A program made the position numbers and the translations under genes. Below are positions 18,642-26,631 of a stretch of DNA of 64,000 nt, piece by piece. How positions within the stretch are numbered: the stretch's first letter is position 1; every line of letters begins with the position of its first letter. The notes below the pieces were generated by a model. The model ran no database searches. It worked only from the letters and a program-made list of their open reading frames with translations, and was not told where the DNA came from. The stretch spans positions 1 through 64,000 of the forward strand of contig NZ_JAUSSM010000010.1 of assembly GCF_030812315.1 (NCBI RefSeq), given 5' to 3'. The stretch comes from Arthrobacter oryzae. Its GTDB lineage: Bacteria > Actinomycetota > Actinomycetes > Actinomycetales > Micrococcaceae.

Positions 18642-18745
18642 CACTTGGCATGAGGTTCAGCAGAGGCTCACCTGCCGGCACTTCTGGAACGCTCACTGAC
18701 CGGAAGGATCCCCGCGGAGGCTGCAGTTCGAACCCGCTGCTGCGC

Positions 18746-19546
18746 TCATATCAGTCCGCCCCGGCCGCCGATAATGGATTCCAGGGATCGTAGTACGGCG
18801 AACGGCACGACGCCGCTTGTCCTCGGATTGTCCTCAGAGGGCTTGTTGCGGATCTCGAACCGGTATTCCCCGATGTTTCCAGAAGCTTCAATGACGTGGC
18901 TGGTGAGTTCCGCTGCGGGGTCTGCCCTTACTCTGACCGTCACAGCGTCCCAGTTGTTAACGGCGATAGCAACGGCGGCGCCGGCGTTTAGGGATTTAGG
19001 GAACAACAGCGCGGCTTCAGCGGCCGATCCTTCATAGACGTCCAGTGGCCCTGGAGTATTGCGTATCTCCTCCAACAAAGCCTCGTTCATCCAGGGCTGG
19101 AGAAGGGAGCCCGGCAACTTCGTCGTCGTAATCGTGACTTTGTCATAGCCTTCGGCACGGGCGCCTGAGGACAAAAGGTCAAGGCCGCCAACTGCGCCGG
19201 ATGTCAGGAAGAGCCGGCCTGGCCCGGCGGCGCGAAGCTGTTTTGAGAATTCTCTATCTGCCAGGGCGCCAATAGAAGTCACGAGCAGGTCAACACCTGC
19301 CCGGAGCACATCCTCAGCGTGCTCGACGAGTGCTTCCTGACCTGCACATTCGACCAGTAGGTCGCAGCGTTCCAGGGCCTCCGCCAAGTCCATACGTTTC
19401 ACCGGAGTATTACTGAGCGGGCTTCGGGAGATAATTCCTTCCAGGACAGCCCCTGCGACCCGTCCCTTAGTAATCCCAGCGACGACGGGCACTCCAATGG
19501 CGCCGTAACCGATAACTCCGACACGGCAGGTGCGTGCTGACTTCAT
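18746..19546 (-). CDS. L-aspartate dehydrogenase-like NAD(P) oxidoreductase
   Basis: This is a 266-residue protein of the NadX/aspartate dehydrogenase fold. The N-terminal Rossmann motif is VGVIGYGAIGVPVVAGI. The C-terminal domain includes FPKSLNAGAAVAIAVNNWD, the conserved AspDH block. Aspartate dehydrogenases interconvert amino and imino acids with NAD(P). ATG 19546 is chosen because GAAGGACATC precedes it; the frame upstream is non-coding. Lying at the end of an operon with two RidA (imine deaminase) genes, it probably handles an amino or imino intermediate. A role in NAD synthesis is unlikely without nadA or nadC beside it. Confidence 0.85.
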   Translation of the reverse strand: MKSARTCRVGVIGYGAIGVPVVAGITKGRVAGAVLEGIISRSPLSNTPVKRMDLAEALERCDLLVECAGQEALVEHAEDVLRAGVDLLVTSIGALADREFSKQLRAAGPGRLFLTSGAVGGLDLLSSGARAEGYDKVTITTTKLPGSLLQPWMNEALLEEIRNTPGPLDVYEGSAAEAALLFPKSLNAGAAVAIAVNNWDAVTVRVRADPAAELTSHVIEASGNIGEYRFEIRNKPSEDNPRTSGVVPFAVLRSLESIIGGRGGLI

Positions 19547-19720
19547 GATGTCCTTCGAGTCTTGATTGGGTAGTTGGATCCGCTCGAGCGTGTGGTTGAC
19601 GAGGCGTAGTGAGGAGAATGTCCTCGTCACGCTCGAAGGCACTTGTGTTCGCTCGAACACCACTGAACTACTGGGTGATTTCACGCGCTGTTCAGCGTGT
19701 GGTGGGAGTGAGGTTGTTTC

Positions 19721-19763
19721 CCTCCGAAAGCCGGATTGCCGACGACAATCCGGCTTTCGGAGG
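19721..19763. terminator. perfect 18-bp hairpin between RidA and AspDH genes
   Basis: CCTCCGAAAGCCGGATTG and its exact complement flank a 7-base loop. There is no T-run on either strand, so it may act as an RNA stabiliser or processing site. Nearby are further dyads, including TGTTCGCTCGAACA and GACGAGG/CCTCGTC, making this 260-bp gap unusually structured. Confidence 0.6.
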
Positions 19764-19808
19764 GGCAGAAGCCGGGAGGACGTGTCCACCCACCCCTGGC
19801 CTCTGGCC

Positions 19809-20207
19809 CTAATCCTGGTGGGCAGCCCCGATAATGCCTTGTGCTTCGATTTCCACCGTTAGCCCGTCTACAACGAGACGGCTCACCTCCACTAGGGTGG
19901 AGCACGGAAAGTCGCCCGAGAACACTTCGGATCGTGCCTTGCCGACCAGCGCTTTATCAGAGATGTCGGTGAGGTAGATGCGCAGTGTGATGATGTCATC
20001 TACTGTGCCCCCGCATGCTTCGGTAAGTTCTTTGATCCGGCGGAAGGTCTCCCGCGACTGAAGATAGGTATCGCTTCCACCGACAATGCCGCCGCTGCCG
20101 CCGGCATGCATGCCGGACAGGAAAAAGTGCTGCCCCTGCAACCGTGCGTTACTGAACATCTTTTCGCGCGGAGGCTCGGGAACTGTCGCCGCTTTCACCC
20201 TGCTCAA
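19809..20207 (-). CDS. RidA-family (YjgF/UK114) protein 1
   Basis: This 132-residue member of the RidA superfamily forms trimers that hydrolyse reactive imines or enamines to ketones plus ammonia. The family pattern is seen in FFLSGMHAGG and the C-terminal LVEVSRLVVDGLTVEIEAQG. The usual C-terminal substrate-binding Arg is not in its canonical context, so the substrate range may differ. It overlaps the upstream small gene by 4 bases. Related proteins include 2-aminomuconate deaminases of aminophenol pathways, consistent with a nitrogen-containing intermediate, but that assignment is not proven. Confidence 0.85.
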   Translation of the reverse strand: MSRVKAATVPEPPREKMFSNARLQGQHFFLSGMHAGGSGGIVGGSDTYLQSRETFRRIKELTEACGGTVDDIITLRIYLTDISDKALVGKARSEVFSGDFPCSTLVEVSRLVVDGLTVEIEAQGIIGAAHQD

Positions 20208-20524
20208 CGACTTACCCTTTCGTTGGACTCCCGGCGCAGGCGTTCGCGCACTGGCAAGAAGTCATACGTCGGATAGAACTGGGTGGAAAAGACACCCCAG
20301 GCCCGCCGTTCCAGCTCGACGTTCACGGTATTCAGCAGACGAGCCGGAAGCCGCAGAGTGACTATTTGACCTACACCCATGGCGACTACCCAAGAGACGA
20401 TCTCACAACCTTCAGGCGGGAAGCCGTTCCACCAGTCCCGTTCATCCAGTCCGGCTTGAATCTGTTCCAGGTGCTGGGACTGATCATGCTGCAGAAAGAC
20501 TGTCAGCAGCATGGAGTCATCCAT
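20204..20524 (-). CDS. small hypothetical protein coupled to the Rieske gene
   Basis: This is a 106-residue soluble protein with alternating strands and helices (MLLTVFLQHDQSQHLEQIQ, then VVAMGVGQIVTLRLPA). It recalls ferredoxin-like dimeric alpha-beta barrels such as muconolactone isomerase, but without diagnostic residues. Its start overlaps the stop of the Rieske oxygenase and its end overlaps the RidA start. It is therefore tightly co-translated with both, and is probably a dedicated pathway protein. Confidence 0.65.
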   Translation of the reverse strand: MDDSMLLTVFLQHDQSQHLEQIQAGLDERDWWNGFPPEGCEIVSWVVAMGVGQIVTLRLPARLLNTVNVELERRAWGVFSTQFYPTYDFLPVRERLRRESNERVSR

Positions 20525-21612
20525 TACAGTCCTTCACCCCTGAGGATTGCCGCCTGCTTTTCTGCGTCGGCTTCGTAGACGCGCCTGATCCGCGCCACGC
20601 CGAGGTCGTGCTGGTAGAGGTGTTCGTCTTTGTCAGCGTCGGCGGCAAGTGCTTCGAGGACTTCCCGGTCCTGTTCTAGGACTGCCCAATGCTTTTCTTC
20701 AAGAGTCGTCTTGTACATGAACCGCCAGACGTCGCGCTCCCAGTCCGAGACGGTGCGGGTGCGCCAGTGGAAGATGGCCGAGTTGTTTGCGTCAATGGGA
20801 GTGGCCATGCCGACGATGCCAAAAGTCCCGCCGGGTCCTGCGGACTCGGCATACGGGATTTCCAGATCGACGTAGTCCATTGCCTCGCGGCAGTATTCGA
20901 CCCAGTCGAAGTTCACGCCGCGCTGGTCCGTCTTCTCAAAGAAGAAGCCTCGGTCAGTTTCGCGGATTCGGAAGCGGGCGCTGGTGTCTCCACCGAACAT
21001 GGAATGTGAGTCGCGGTGGAGGAACGCGCCGTGCATCGGGTCCAGGACGTTGTCCATGTAGAAGCGCCAGGGCCCCTTCCACTCCGCGAAGTTCGAGAAC
21101 CAGGAAACCTCCGGATTCGCCAAGCGGTCCGGCAGCTTGAACTCCGTTACCTCAGAGTCGGCTGTCAGTGGCATGAACGCGAAGATGGTATCGGCTGCTT
21201 CTGCAACTGCCAGCGACGTGGTGACCGTTCGGCCCTCGAGGGCACATCCAGGCATGCCGGGAACGGAGACTACCGTACCGTCTCCATCGACCTGCACACC
21301 GTGATATTTGCAGGCAACACGATCTCCGAGGTGCTGACCAACTGAGAGGGGGGCACTGCGGTGGGGGCAGCGGTCCTCGAGCATCCGGATACGTCCGGTG
21401 GCGTCGCGGAACAGCAGCCAGTCCACGCCCAGGCGCTTAACCTTGACCATGTCCCCAACGCCGACGAAACGGGAGGGGTAGATGGGGTACCAGCGGTCCC
21501 GCAGCCCCATGGCTGCCAGTTCTTTGGCATCGACTTCGTGGCGGACGCCGACCACGTTTTTTGTCTTGCTCTTCCCGGTGGTCGGACGAGCGGTTTGCGT
21601 TGTAGTTGTCAT
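20524..21612 (-). CDS. Rieske non-heme iron oxygenase, alpha subunit
   Basis: This 362-residue aromatic-ring oxygenase is probably an alpha3-type enzyme. The Rieske [2Fe-2S] ligands are Cys82, His84, Cys101 and His104 (RCPHRSAPL, then CKYHG). The mononuclear iron site is in DNVLDPMHGAFLH, with His194 and His199. It should use O2 and electrons to hydroxylate or demethylate an aromatic substrate. No beta subunit or separate ferredoxin is nearby. The VanB-type reductase at 27638-28672, with its own plant-type ferredoxin domain, is the likely partner, as in vanillate demethylase. It is near the end of the long leftward operon; the substrate is unknown. Confidence 0.92.
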   Translation of the reverse strand: MTTTTQTARPTTGKSKTKNVVGVRHEVDAKELAAMGLRDRWYPIYPSRFVGVGDMVKVKRLGVDWLLFRDATGRIRMLEDRCPHRSAPLSVGQHLGDRVACKYHGVQVDGDGTVVSVPGMPGCALEGRTVTTSLAVAEAADTIFAFMPLTADSEVTEFKLPDRLANPEVSWFSNFAEWKGPWRFYMDNVLDPMHGAFLHRDSHSMFGGDTSARFRIRETDRGFFFEKTDQRGVNFDWVEYCREAMDYVDLEIPYAESAGPGGTFGIVGMATPIDANNSAIFHWRTRTVSDWERDVWRFMYKTTLEEKHWAVLEQDREVLEALAADADKDEHLYQHDLGVARIRRVYEADAEKQAAILRGEGL

Positions 21613-21615
21613 TTC

Positions 21616-21834
21616 TTATTCTCCCAGTCGTCGCATTTCGGCGCGGAAACGGGCTTCGTCCCACGGTTTGCCATCCGGAGCATTGAGACCAAGGCCGTTC
21701 AGACCTGCAACCACCCCTGGCAAATCTTTTGTGCCGCCGCCGAAGACCTCGCTAAGTGCCCCTGCAAGTTTCTTCTCGTAGGGAGTTGCGGGCCTGGTCA
21801 AGGCCTGATTCGGTTCTAGGTACTGTTCAGGCAC
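21616..21834 (-). CDS. recombinase-like HTH (HTH_62) small protein
   Basis: This is a 72-residue protein (YLEPNQALTRPATPYEKKLA, then GKPWDEARFRAEMRRLGE). It resembles the small HTH_62 proteins often encoded beside Rieske oxygenases in actinobacterial and proteobacterial catabolic operons. It ends 3 bases before the oxygenase start and overlaps the upstream gene by 8 bases, so co-translation is likely. Despite the HTH-like fold, a role as an oxygenase accessory protein is as plausible as DNA binding. Confidence 0.7.
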   Translation of the reverse strand: MPEQYLEPNQALTRPATPYEKKLAGALSEVFGGGTKDLPGVVAGLNGLGLNAPDGKPWDEARFRAEMRRLGE

Positions 21835-22450
21835 GGAAGTCCTCCTCTGGTTCGGCGAAGGTGTGCAGGCCTTCGGCGATGTTCATGAATGATGTGGCCC
21901 ACTCGTTGAAAGAGTCGGCCCGTGTTCGGTGCGCGGGGACGGCGGTGTTTTCGATGATGACGAAGACGCCGTTGTCGATTCCTCCGGCGATGCTTTGCGG
22001 TTCGGCAATGTCGGTGTCTGCCTGCGGCACCGCGGCGATAACCAGCGATGGTGCCTGAACGAGCTGGAGCGAATGTGCATATCCCTCGATGGAGGTGTCA
22101 ACCTCCGGGTCTCCGAGAATCAGGCTCTTGACCAGCTCGGGATAACGGCCAGCGAGCACGATCGTGGCGTAGGCGGCCCGTCCGGAGGCCACCAGGTGCA
22201 CGGGGGTGACCCCGCCGTCCTGGAGTGCTGCCGCAGCACCTGAGACCCACTCTTCAAGCTGGTCTTCCGTGACGGTGGCACCGAGAAAGGCGCCATCGAA
22301 GTTTTCCCAGGTTTGTGCATCGTAGGCAGCAACCTGCCGGCTATACCACTCCACGGCTCCGGTGCCGTTGTGAAGGCAGACGACACGGTGCCGGATTTGC
22401 CCTATGTCCGGTGGTGGACTGTCCAAAGTAAGTGGTTCTGTCAGTGCCAT
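21827..22450 (-). CDS. alpha/beta-hydrolase-like protein lacking nucleophile
   Basis: This is a 207-residue alpha/beta hydrolase fold, shorter than the usual 260-300. The expected nucleophile elbow reads HLVASGRAAYATIVLAG: where HLVGHSMGG is normal, Gly replaces the Ser. An oxyanion-type loop (RVVCLHNGTG) remains. It is therefore probably not a hydrolase; it may be a non-catalytic or cofactor-independent oxygenase-type relative. It lies between the TPP enzyme and the HTH_62 gene, overlapping the latter. Confidence 0.75.
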   Translation of the reverse strand: MALTEPLTLDSPPPDIGQIRHRVVCLHNGTGAVEWYSRQVAAYDAQTWENFDGAFLGATVTEDQLEEWVSGAAAALQDGGVTPVHLVASGRAAYATIVLAGRYPELVKSLILGDPEVDTSIEGYAHSLQLVQAPSLVIAAVPQADTDIAEPQSIAGGIDNGVFVIIENTAVPAHRTRADSFNEWATSFMNIAEGLHTFAEPEEDFRA

Positions 22451-22465
22451 TTTTTCCTCGTCCCT

Positions 22466-24136
22466 CTAGTGGTTCCGGCTGGGGATATGCACCGGCGGCA
22501 CGAACGGTCCCGGCGCCGGGTCCAGGGCTGTGACGTCGATTTCGATGACGGCCGGTCCCCGGACCGCCAACGCTTCTGCCAGTGCCTGATCGAATTGTCC
22601 GGAGCCGCGAACCCGCCAGAACGGCAGGCGCAGTGATTGGGCCAACAGGTCAAAGTCCGGAGTGTAAAGATCCACGCCAGCTTGGGCGAAGCCGTTGGCT
22701 TTTTGCATGTTCCGGAGGACTCCGTAGCCGCTGTCGTTGAAGACCAGCACTACGCACCAGGCGCCCGAGCCTCCGAGTGAGGCGAGCTCACCGAGGTGGA
22801 CCGCCAGTCCGCCGTCACCGACGATCACCGCGGTGGGGATCCCGGGCCGGGCGCAGGCGGCGCCGATGCCCATCGCAAGTCCCTGTCCGATGCCGCCGCC
22901 GAGCGGGAAAATATTGGTTTCCCGTGAGTAGATCTCCAGCAGGCGGTTGCCCCATTGGCTGGAGGGGATTGTTACGTCGCGGGCGATCACCGATCCGCGG
23001 TCAAGCCGCCGACGAACGCTTTCGCAGATCTCGGCGTACCCGCCGATGTATTCGGTCAGGGCGGCCCTGACGTTGCGTCGGGTCGCGCGTACCCGCTCGG
23101 TCCAGCCGGCCTCGACGCCGGGGGCGGGGAGTTTCGCGATGATCTGCTTGAGCAGGACTTGGGAATCACCTTCCAGCCCGACATCGGCCGGGTAGACCCG
23201 GCCGATGGCTGCAGGATCGATGTCTAGCTGGATATGCGTGCTGGGCAGTGCCATGGAGTAGTGCTTTGTTTCATTGGAGCGGAAGTGTGTTCCAATGCTC
23301 AGCAGCACGTCCGCGTCCGCCAGGAGTGCCGCGGCCTCGGGGGTGGTAGCGAAGTTGCCGATCACCTGGTCATCATCTTCGGGTACGACGCCTCTGCCGG
23401 AATTGCTGGTCAGTAGCCCGGCGCCGAGGCGGTGCAGCAGCTCAGCCAGGGCTGTACCGGCACCCGCGGCTCCACCGCCTGCCCAGATGAGGGGCCTTTT
23501 GGCCTGGGAGAGCATTCCAACGGCTTTGGCCAGAGCTTCCTCGTCGATGGAGGTTTCAGGCTGGCTGGGGGAATCCGCCGGGCGCTGTTCCTCGGGCAGG
23601 GCCAGGTACTGCAGGTCGATGGGCCATTCCAGGCTGGCCGGTGTATGGGGGGCGGTCAGCAGGTGCGCGATAGCTTCTTCCAAATCTGCTTCGGCATCTT
23701 TGGCGTTGAAGATGGTCCGCGCATAGCCCGATACTGCGTGAAGCATCTGCAGCTGTCGTGGGACCTCATGGATCACTCCGCGGTTGCTTCCGAGGAATTC
23801 ACTGTCAATTTGGCCGGTGATATGCAGCACGCGGCTGCCTGCGGTCAGCGCTTCCACCATGGACCCGGCAGCGTTGCCGGCGCCTGTTCCGGTGCTGGTG
23901 AGGGCGACGCCGAACTTGCCCGAAGCGCGCGCGTAGGCGTCCGCCGCGTTTACCGCCGCGGCTTCGTGGCGGACGGCGACGAAGTTCAGTTCCCGGTCTA
24001 CGGCCTCGATGAGGGGAAGGTTGTGAATACTGATCACCCCGAAGGCGGTGTCAATGCCGTGCCTGCGCATTACCCGGACGAGGATGTCACCGCCGGTTGG
24101 ATTTTGGGGCATTTTCGTTCCTTGTTCCATGGACAT
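22466..24136 (-). CDS. TPP-dependent decarboxylase/lyase, acetolactate synthase-like
   Basis: This is a 556-residue ThDP enzyme of the benzoylformate decarboxylase/acetolactate synthase superfamily, and only distantly similar to the one at 15371. The catalytic Glu58 lies in AVRHEAAAVNAADAYARASG. The ThDP motif is IVGDGGLAVHLGELASLGG, ending at NDSGYGVL. No small subunit accompanies it. In an aromatic operon it most likely cleaves a 2-oxo acid or carboligates an aldehyde after ring cleavage. Translation may begin at 24136 or at Met9. Confidence 0.88.
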   Translation of the reverse strand: MSMEQGTKMPQNPTGGDILVRVMRRHGIDTAFGVISIHNLPLIEAVDRELNFVAVRHEAAAVNAADAYARASGKFGVALTSTGTGAGNAAGSMVEALTAGSRVLHITGQIDSEFLGSNRGVIHEVPRQLQMLHAVSGYARTIFNAKDAEADLEEAIAHLLTAPHTPASLEWPIDLQYLALPEEQRPADSPSQPETSIDEEALAKAVGMLSQAKRPLIWAGGGAAGAGTALAELLHRLGAGLLTSNSGRGVVPEDDDQVIGNFATTPEAAALLADADVLLSIGTHFRSNETKHYSMALPSTHIQLDIDPAAIGRVYPADVGLEGDSQVLLKQIIAKLPAPGVEAGWTERVRATRRNVRAALTEYIGGYAEICESVRRRLDRGSVIARDVTIPSSQWGNRLLEIYSRETNIFPLGGGIGQGLAMGIGAACARPGIPTAVIVGDGGLAVHLGELASLGGSGAWCVVLVFNDSGYGVLRNMQKANGFAQAGVDLYTPDFDLLAQSLRLPFWRVRGSGQFDQALAEALAVRGPAVIEIDVTALDPAPGPFVPPVHIPSRNH

Positions 24137-24201
24137 GTCTTATCTCTTTCGTAGATCAGGGCCGGGCAATGCCGTTGAGCGTTAGCCCGATGGCAGGTGC
24201 C

Positions 24202-24990
24202 TTACACATAGCGGCCAACACCGCCGCCGACGTCGATCGTGGCTCCTGTGGTGTAGCCGCTTAGCGGGGACAGAAGGGTAAGAATGTGGAAGGCGACTTC
24301 TTCGGCTGTGCCGAAGCGGCCCAGCTTTACCCCTCGGTCCTTGGTGATTTCGGCGCTCCACTCGGTGAAGTCCAGGCCGCTGCCTGACTGCTCGAACCGC
24401 CGGCGCCACTGGCCGGTGTCGACCAGGCCGAGCAGCACGGAGTTGACCCGGGTACCGTCCGCGGCGAGATCTTCAGATAATGAGTGGCTCAGGTTCAACA
24501 ACCCGGCGCGCGCGGCTGAAGTAGCGGCCAGGCGCAGTTCAGGTTGGCGGGATAGGATCGCATTGACGTTGACCACTGAGCCGTGCGGCGACGCGGCGAG
24601 GGCAGCCCGGGCCGAGCGTACGATGTTCAACACCCCGAAAATCTTGAGGTCAAATTCTTCGCGGAACTGCTCGTCGGACGTCTCATCCAAGGTAGCCATG
24701 AGGGAGCGGCCGGCGTTGCACACCAGCCCGTCAACAGCCCCGAAGCTTTCCAAGGTCCCGGCGACGAACGCGTCGGTGGCTTTGCGGTCGGTCACGTCGC
24801 AGGTGGCCAGATAGACGGAGTTTTTATCAGCCCACGCAAACTGATCGAAAGCGGCCGCGAGGCGCCCGGCATCACGGGCGCAGGCAGCTACCTTCGCGCC
24901 TTCTGCAAGCAGGTAACGGGCGGTAGCCAGGCCGACGCCGGAACTCGCTCCCGTCACAACGACAGTGCGGTCCTTTAATTGCAGATCCAT
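24202..24990 (-). CDS. SDR-fold protein lacking canonical catalytic residues
   Basis: This is a 262-residue short-chain dehydrogenase/reductase. The start is ATG 24990, with AAGGAG 8 bases upstream. The nucleotide motif TGASSGVG and the NAG motif (CNAG) are intact. The active site is not: in AATSAARAG, Thr157 and Arg161 replace the catalytic Tyr and Lys, and Asn143 sits near the usual Ser. Either it uses other residues or it is a pseudo-enzyme partner of the canonical SDR encoded just upstream. Confidence 0.85.
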   Translation of the reverse strand: MDLQLKDRTVVVTGASSGVGLATARYLLAEGAKVAACARDAGRLAAAFDQFAWADKNSVYLATCDVTDRKATDAFVAGTLESFGAVDGLVCNAGRSLMATLDETSDEQFREEFDLKIFGVLNIVRSARAALAASPHGSVVNVNAILSRQPELRLAATSAARAGLLNLSHSLSEDLAADGTRVNSVLLGLVDTGQWRRRFEQSGSGLDFTEWSAEITKDRGVKLGRFGTAEEVAFHILTLLSPLSGYTTGATIDVGGGVGRYV

Positions 24991-25075
24991 CTGGTGGTCT
25001 CCTTGATCATCAGCCGGAGCCCGGCGTCCTGGGATATTTTCGGGAATGGGGATGTTGTGGGTGGTGTTAGCTGAC

Positions 25076-25819
25076 TCAATGCCCCATGACAAAGCCGCCG
25101 TCAACGATGATGTTCTGACCGGTGATGAACGCTGCCGCGTCCGAGAGCAGGAACTGGACGACGCCCGAGACATCCTCGGGCACCTGGTCCCTTTCCAATA
25201 CCCTTGTCTCTTCGTAGAGCCGGTAGCGGGAGGCCGGCACGGACTCGGTTGCCTCGACTCTGGTAAGGCCCGGGGAAACGGCATTTACACGGACCCCGGC
25301 TACTCCCGCATCCCGGGCCATGGTCCGGGTCATTGCCAGGACCGCGCCTTTGGAGCTGACATAGTGGACCAAGCGCGGCGAACCGTACAGCGCGGCGTCG
25401 GAAGCGACATTAACGATGGCGCCTGTCTGCTTTTGTGCCAGCTGCGGATAGAGGTGCTTGCTCACCAACCAGGTGCCGAAGGTGTTCACCGTCATGACCC
25501 GCTGGAAGAAGTCCTCTTCAAGGTCCCAGAAGGTGTCCCCGCCAACGCCGTCGGCAAGAGCTGCGTTGTTGACCAGGCCATCTGCCCCGCCTAGTTCCTG
25601 AACGGCATCGGCCAAAGCCGCAACGGAGTCCTTATCCGCGATGTCGGTGATGATTGCCGTGGCATCAAAGCCGCGTTCGCGCAGCGTATCTGCTGCACAT
25701 TCTGCGAGGTCTGCGTTTTTCTCAGCGATGACAATACGGTCACCTCCGGCTGCCAGCCGTTCGGCGATACTGAATCCCAGACCACGTCCAGAGCCTGTTA
25801 CTACGATCAGCCGTGTCAT
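25076..25819 (-). CDS. SDR-family dehydrogenase, canonical
   Basis: This is a 247-residue NAD(P)-dependent short-chain dehydrogenase from ATG 25819. The cofactor loop TGSGRGLG, NNAA, Ser140 and the YVSSK motif (Tyr153, Lys157) are all present, with a typical C-terminus (ITGQNIIVDGGFVMG). It should oxidise a dihydrodiol or alcohol, or reduce a ketone, in the pathway. Its start overlaps the stop of the hydrolase gene by 4 bases. Confidence 0.9.
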   Translation of the reverse strand: MTRLIVVTGSGRGLGFSIAERLAAGGDRIVIAEKNADLAECAADTLRERGFDATAIITDIADKDSVAALADAVQELGGADGLVNNAALADGVGGDTFWDLEEDFFQRVMTVNTFGTWLVSKHLYPQLAQKQTGAIVNVASDAALYGSPRLVHYVSSKGAVLAMTRTMARDAGVAGVRVNAVSPGLTRVEATESVPASRYRLYEETRVLERDQVPEDVSGVVQFLLSDAAAFITGQNIIVDGGFVMGH

Positions 25820-26631
25820 GAAAGCCTCTTCCAAAACTCTAGAATCGACGACGCCATCTCTGCCGGCTTCTCCTGCACTGCGGCATGGCCTGCACGGGGA
25901 ATGATCTTGAAAGAAGCGTCTGTTATGGATTTGGCGAGAATCCGGGATTCAGCCACACCGGTGACTACATCGTCTTCGCCGACCAAAACCAGTGATGGTA
26001 CCTGCAGGGACGACAGCACATTCGATGTGTCGGTAGCTGCCATCATGGCCGCTGCCGCTGTGTAGCCGGGCAACCGGACCGCCGCCATCTCGGACCTGAC
26101 CGCCGCGGCTGTCGCAGCATCCGTTGCCGGCGAGACCAGCCTGGACGCGCGCCGGTCGGCAAACGCTTCTGGCCCCAGTTCAGCCAGTTCCGGGACGCGA
26201 GCCAGCATCCTGTCCACCGACTCACCGGTAACGGCCGAGCCTCGGGTGCTGTCCGCCAGCACCAGGGAGCGGACAGCACCCGGTTCCTGCGCTGCCACTT
26301 TGGTGGCGATGACTCCTCCCCACGAGGTCCCAATCAGGTGTGCGGGACCAAGGGCAAGGGAAGCCAAAATCTGCAGGACGAGCCCGGGATGGTCGACCGG
26401 ACCCAGCGGATCCGCGGACTCCCCGTACCCTGGTGCATCCCAGCAGAACGTGCGGTAGCCGGCCTCACTGAGCAGCTGTGCCAGCGCCCCGCAGGATGAG
26501 GCGTTACCCCCGATGCCGTGCATCAGGAAAACAGGCGCTCCTTCACCACGGACGACCAGGGAGACGCCGTGGAGGGAAATACGGCTGCCCAAGCTTCGGG
26601 TGGCGGGAGCTGCCTCAGTGGGCAGCTGCAT
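25816..26631 (-). CDS. alpha/beta hydrolase, meta-cleavage-product type
   Basis: This is a 271-residue hydrolase with a full catalytic triad: Ser103 in IGTSWGGVIA, Asp in VGEDDVV, and His in RAGHAAVQE. An oxyanion loop MHGIGG is also present. Its closest functional match in context is the C-C bond hydrolase that follows extradiol ring cleavage, and it directly follows the extradiol dioxygenase gene, overlapping it by 17 bases. An esterase or lactonase role is also possible. Confidence 0.88.
   Translation of the reverse strand: MQLPTEAAPATRSLGSRISLHGVSLVVRGEGAPVFLMHGIGGNASSCGALAQLLSEAGYRTFCWDAPGYGESADPLGPVDHPGLVLQILASLALGPAHLIGTSWGGVIATKVAAQEPGAVRSLVLADSTRGSAVTGESVDRMLARVPELAELGPEAFADRRASRLVSPATDAATAAAVRSEMAAVRLPGYTAAAAMMAATDTSNVLSSLQVPSLVLVGEDDVVTGVAESRILAKSITDASFKIIPRAGHAAVQEKPAEMASSILEFWKRLS

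Noticed and set aside
15371-24136. The two TPP enzymes as true acetolactate synthases for branched-chain amino acids
   Set aside because: Neither has a small regulatory subunit or ilv neighbours, and both sit inside catabolic operons.
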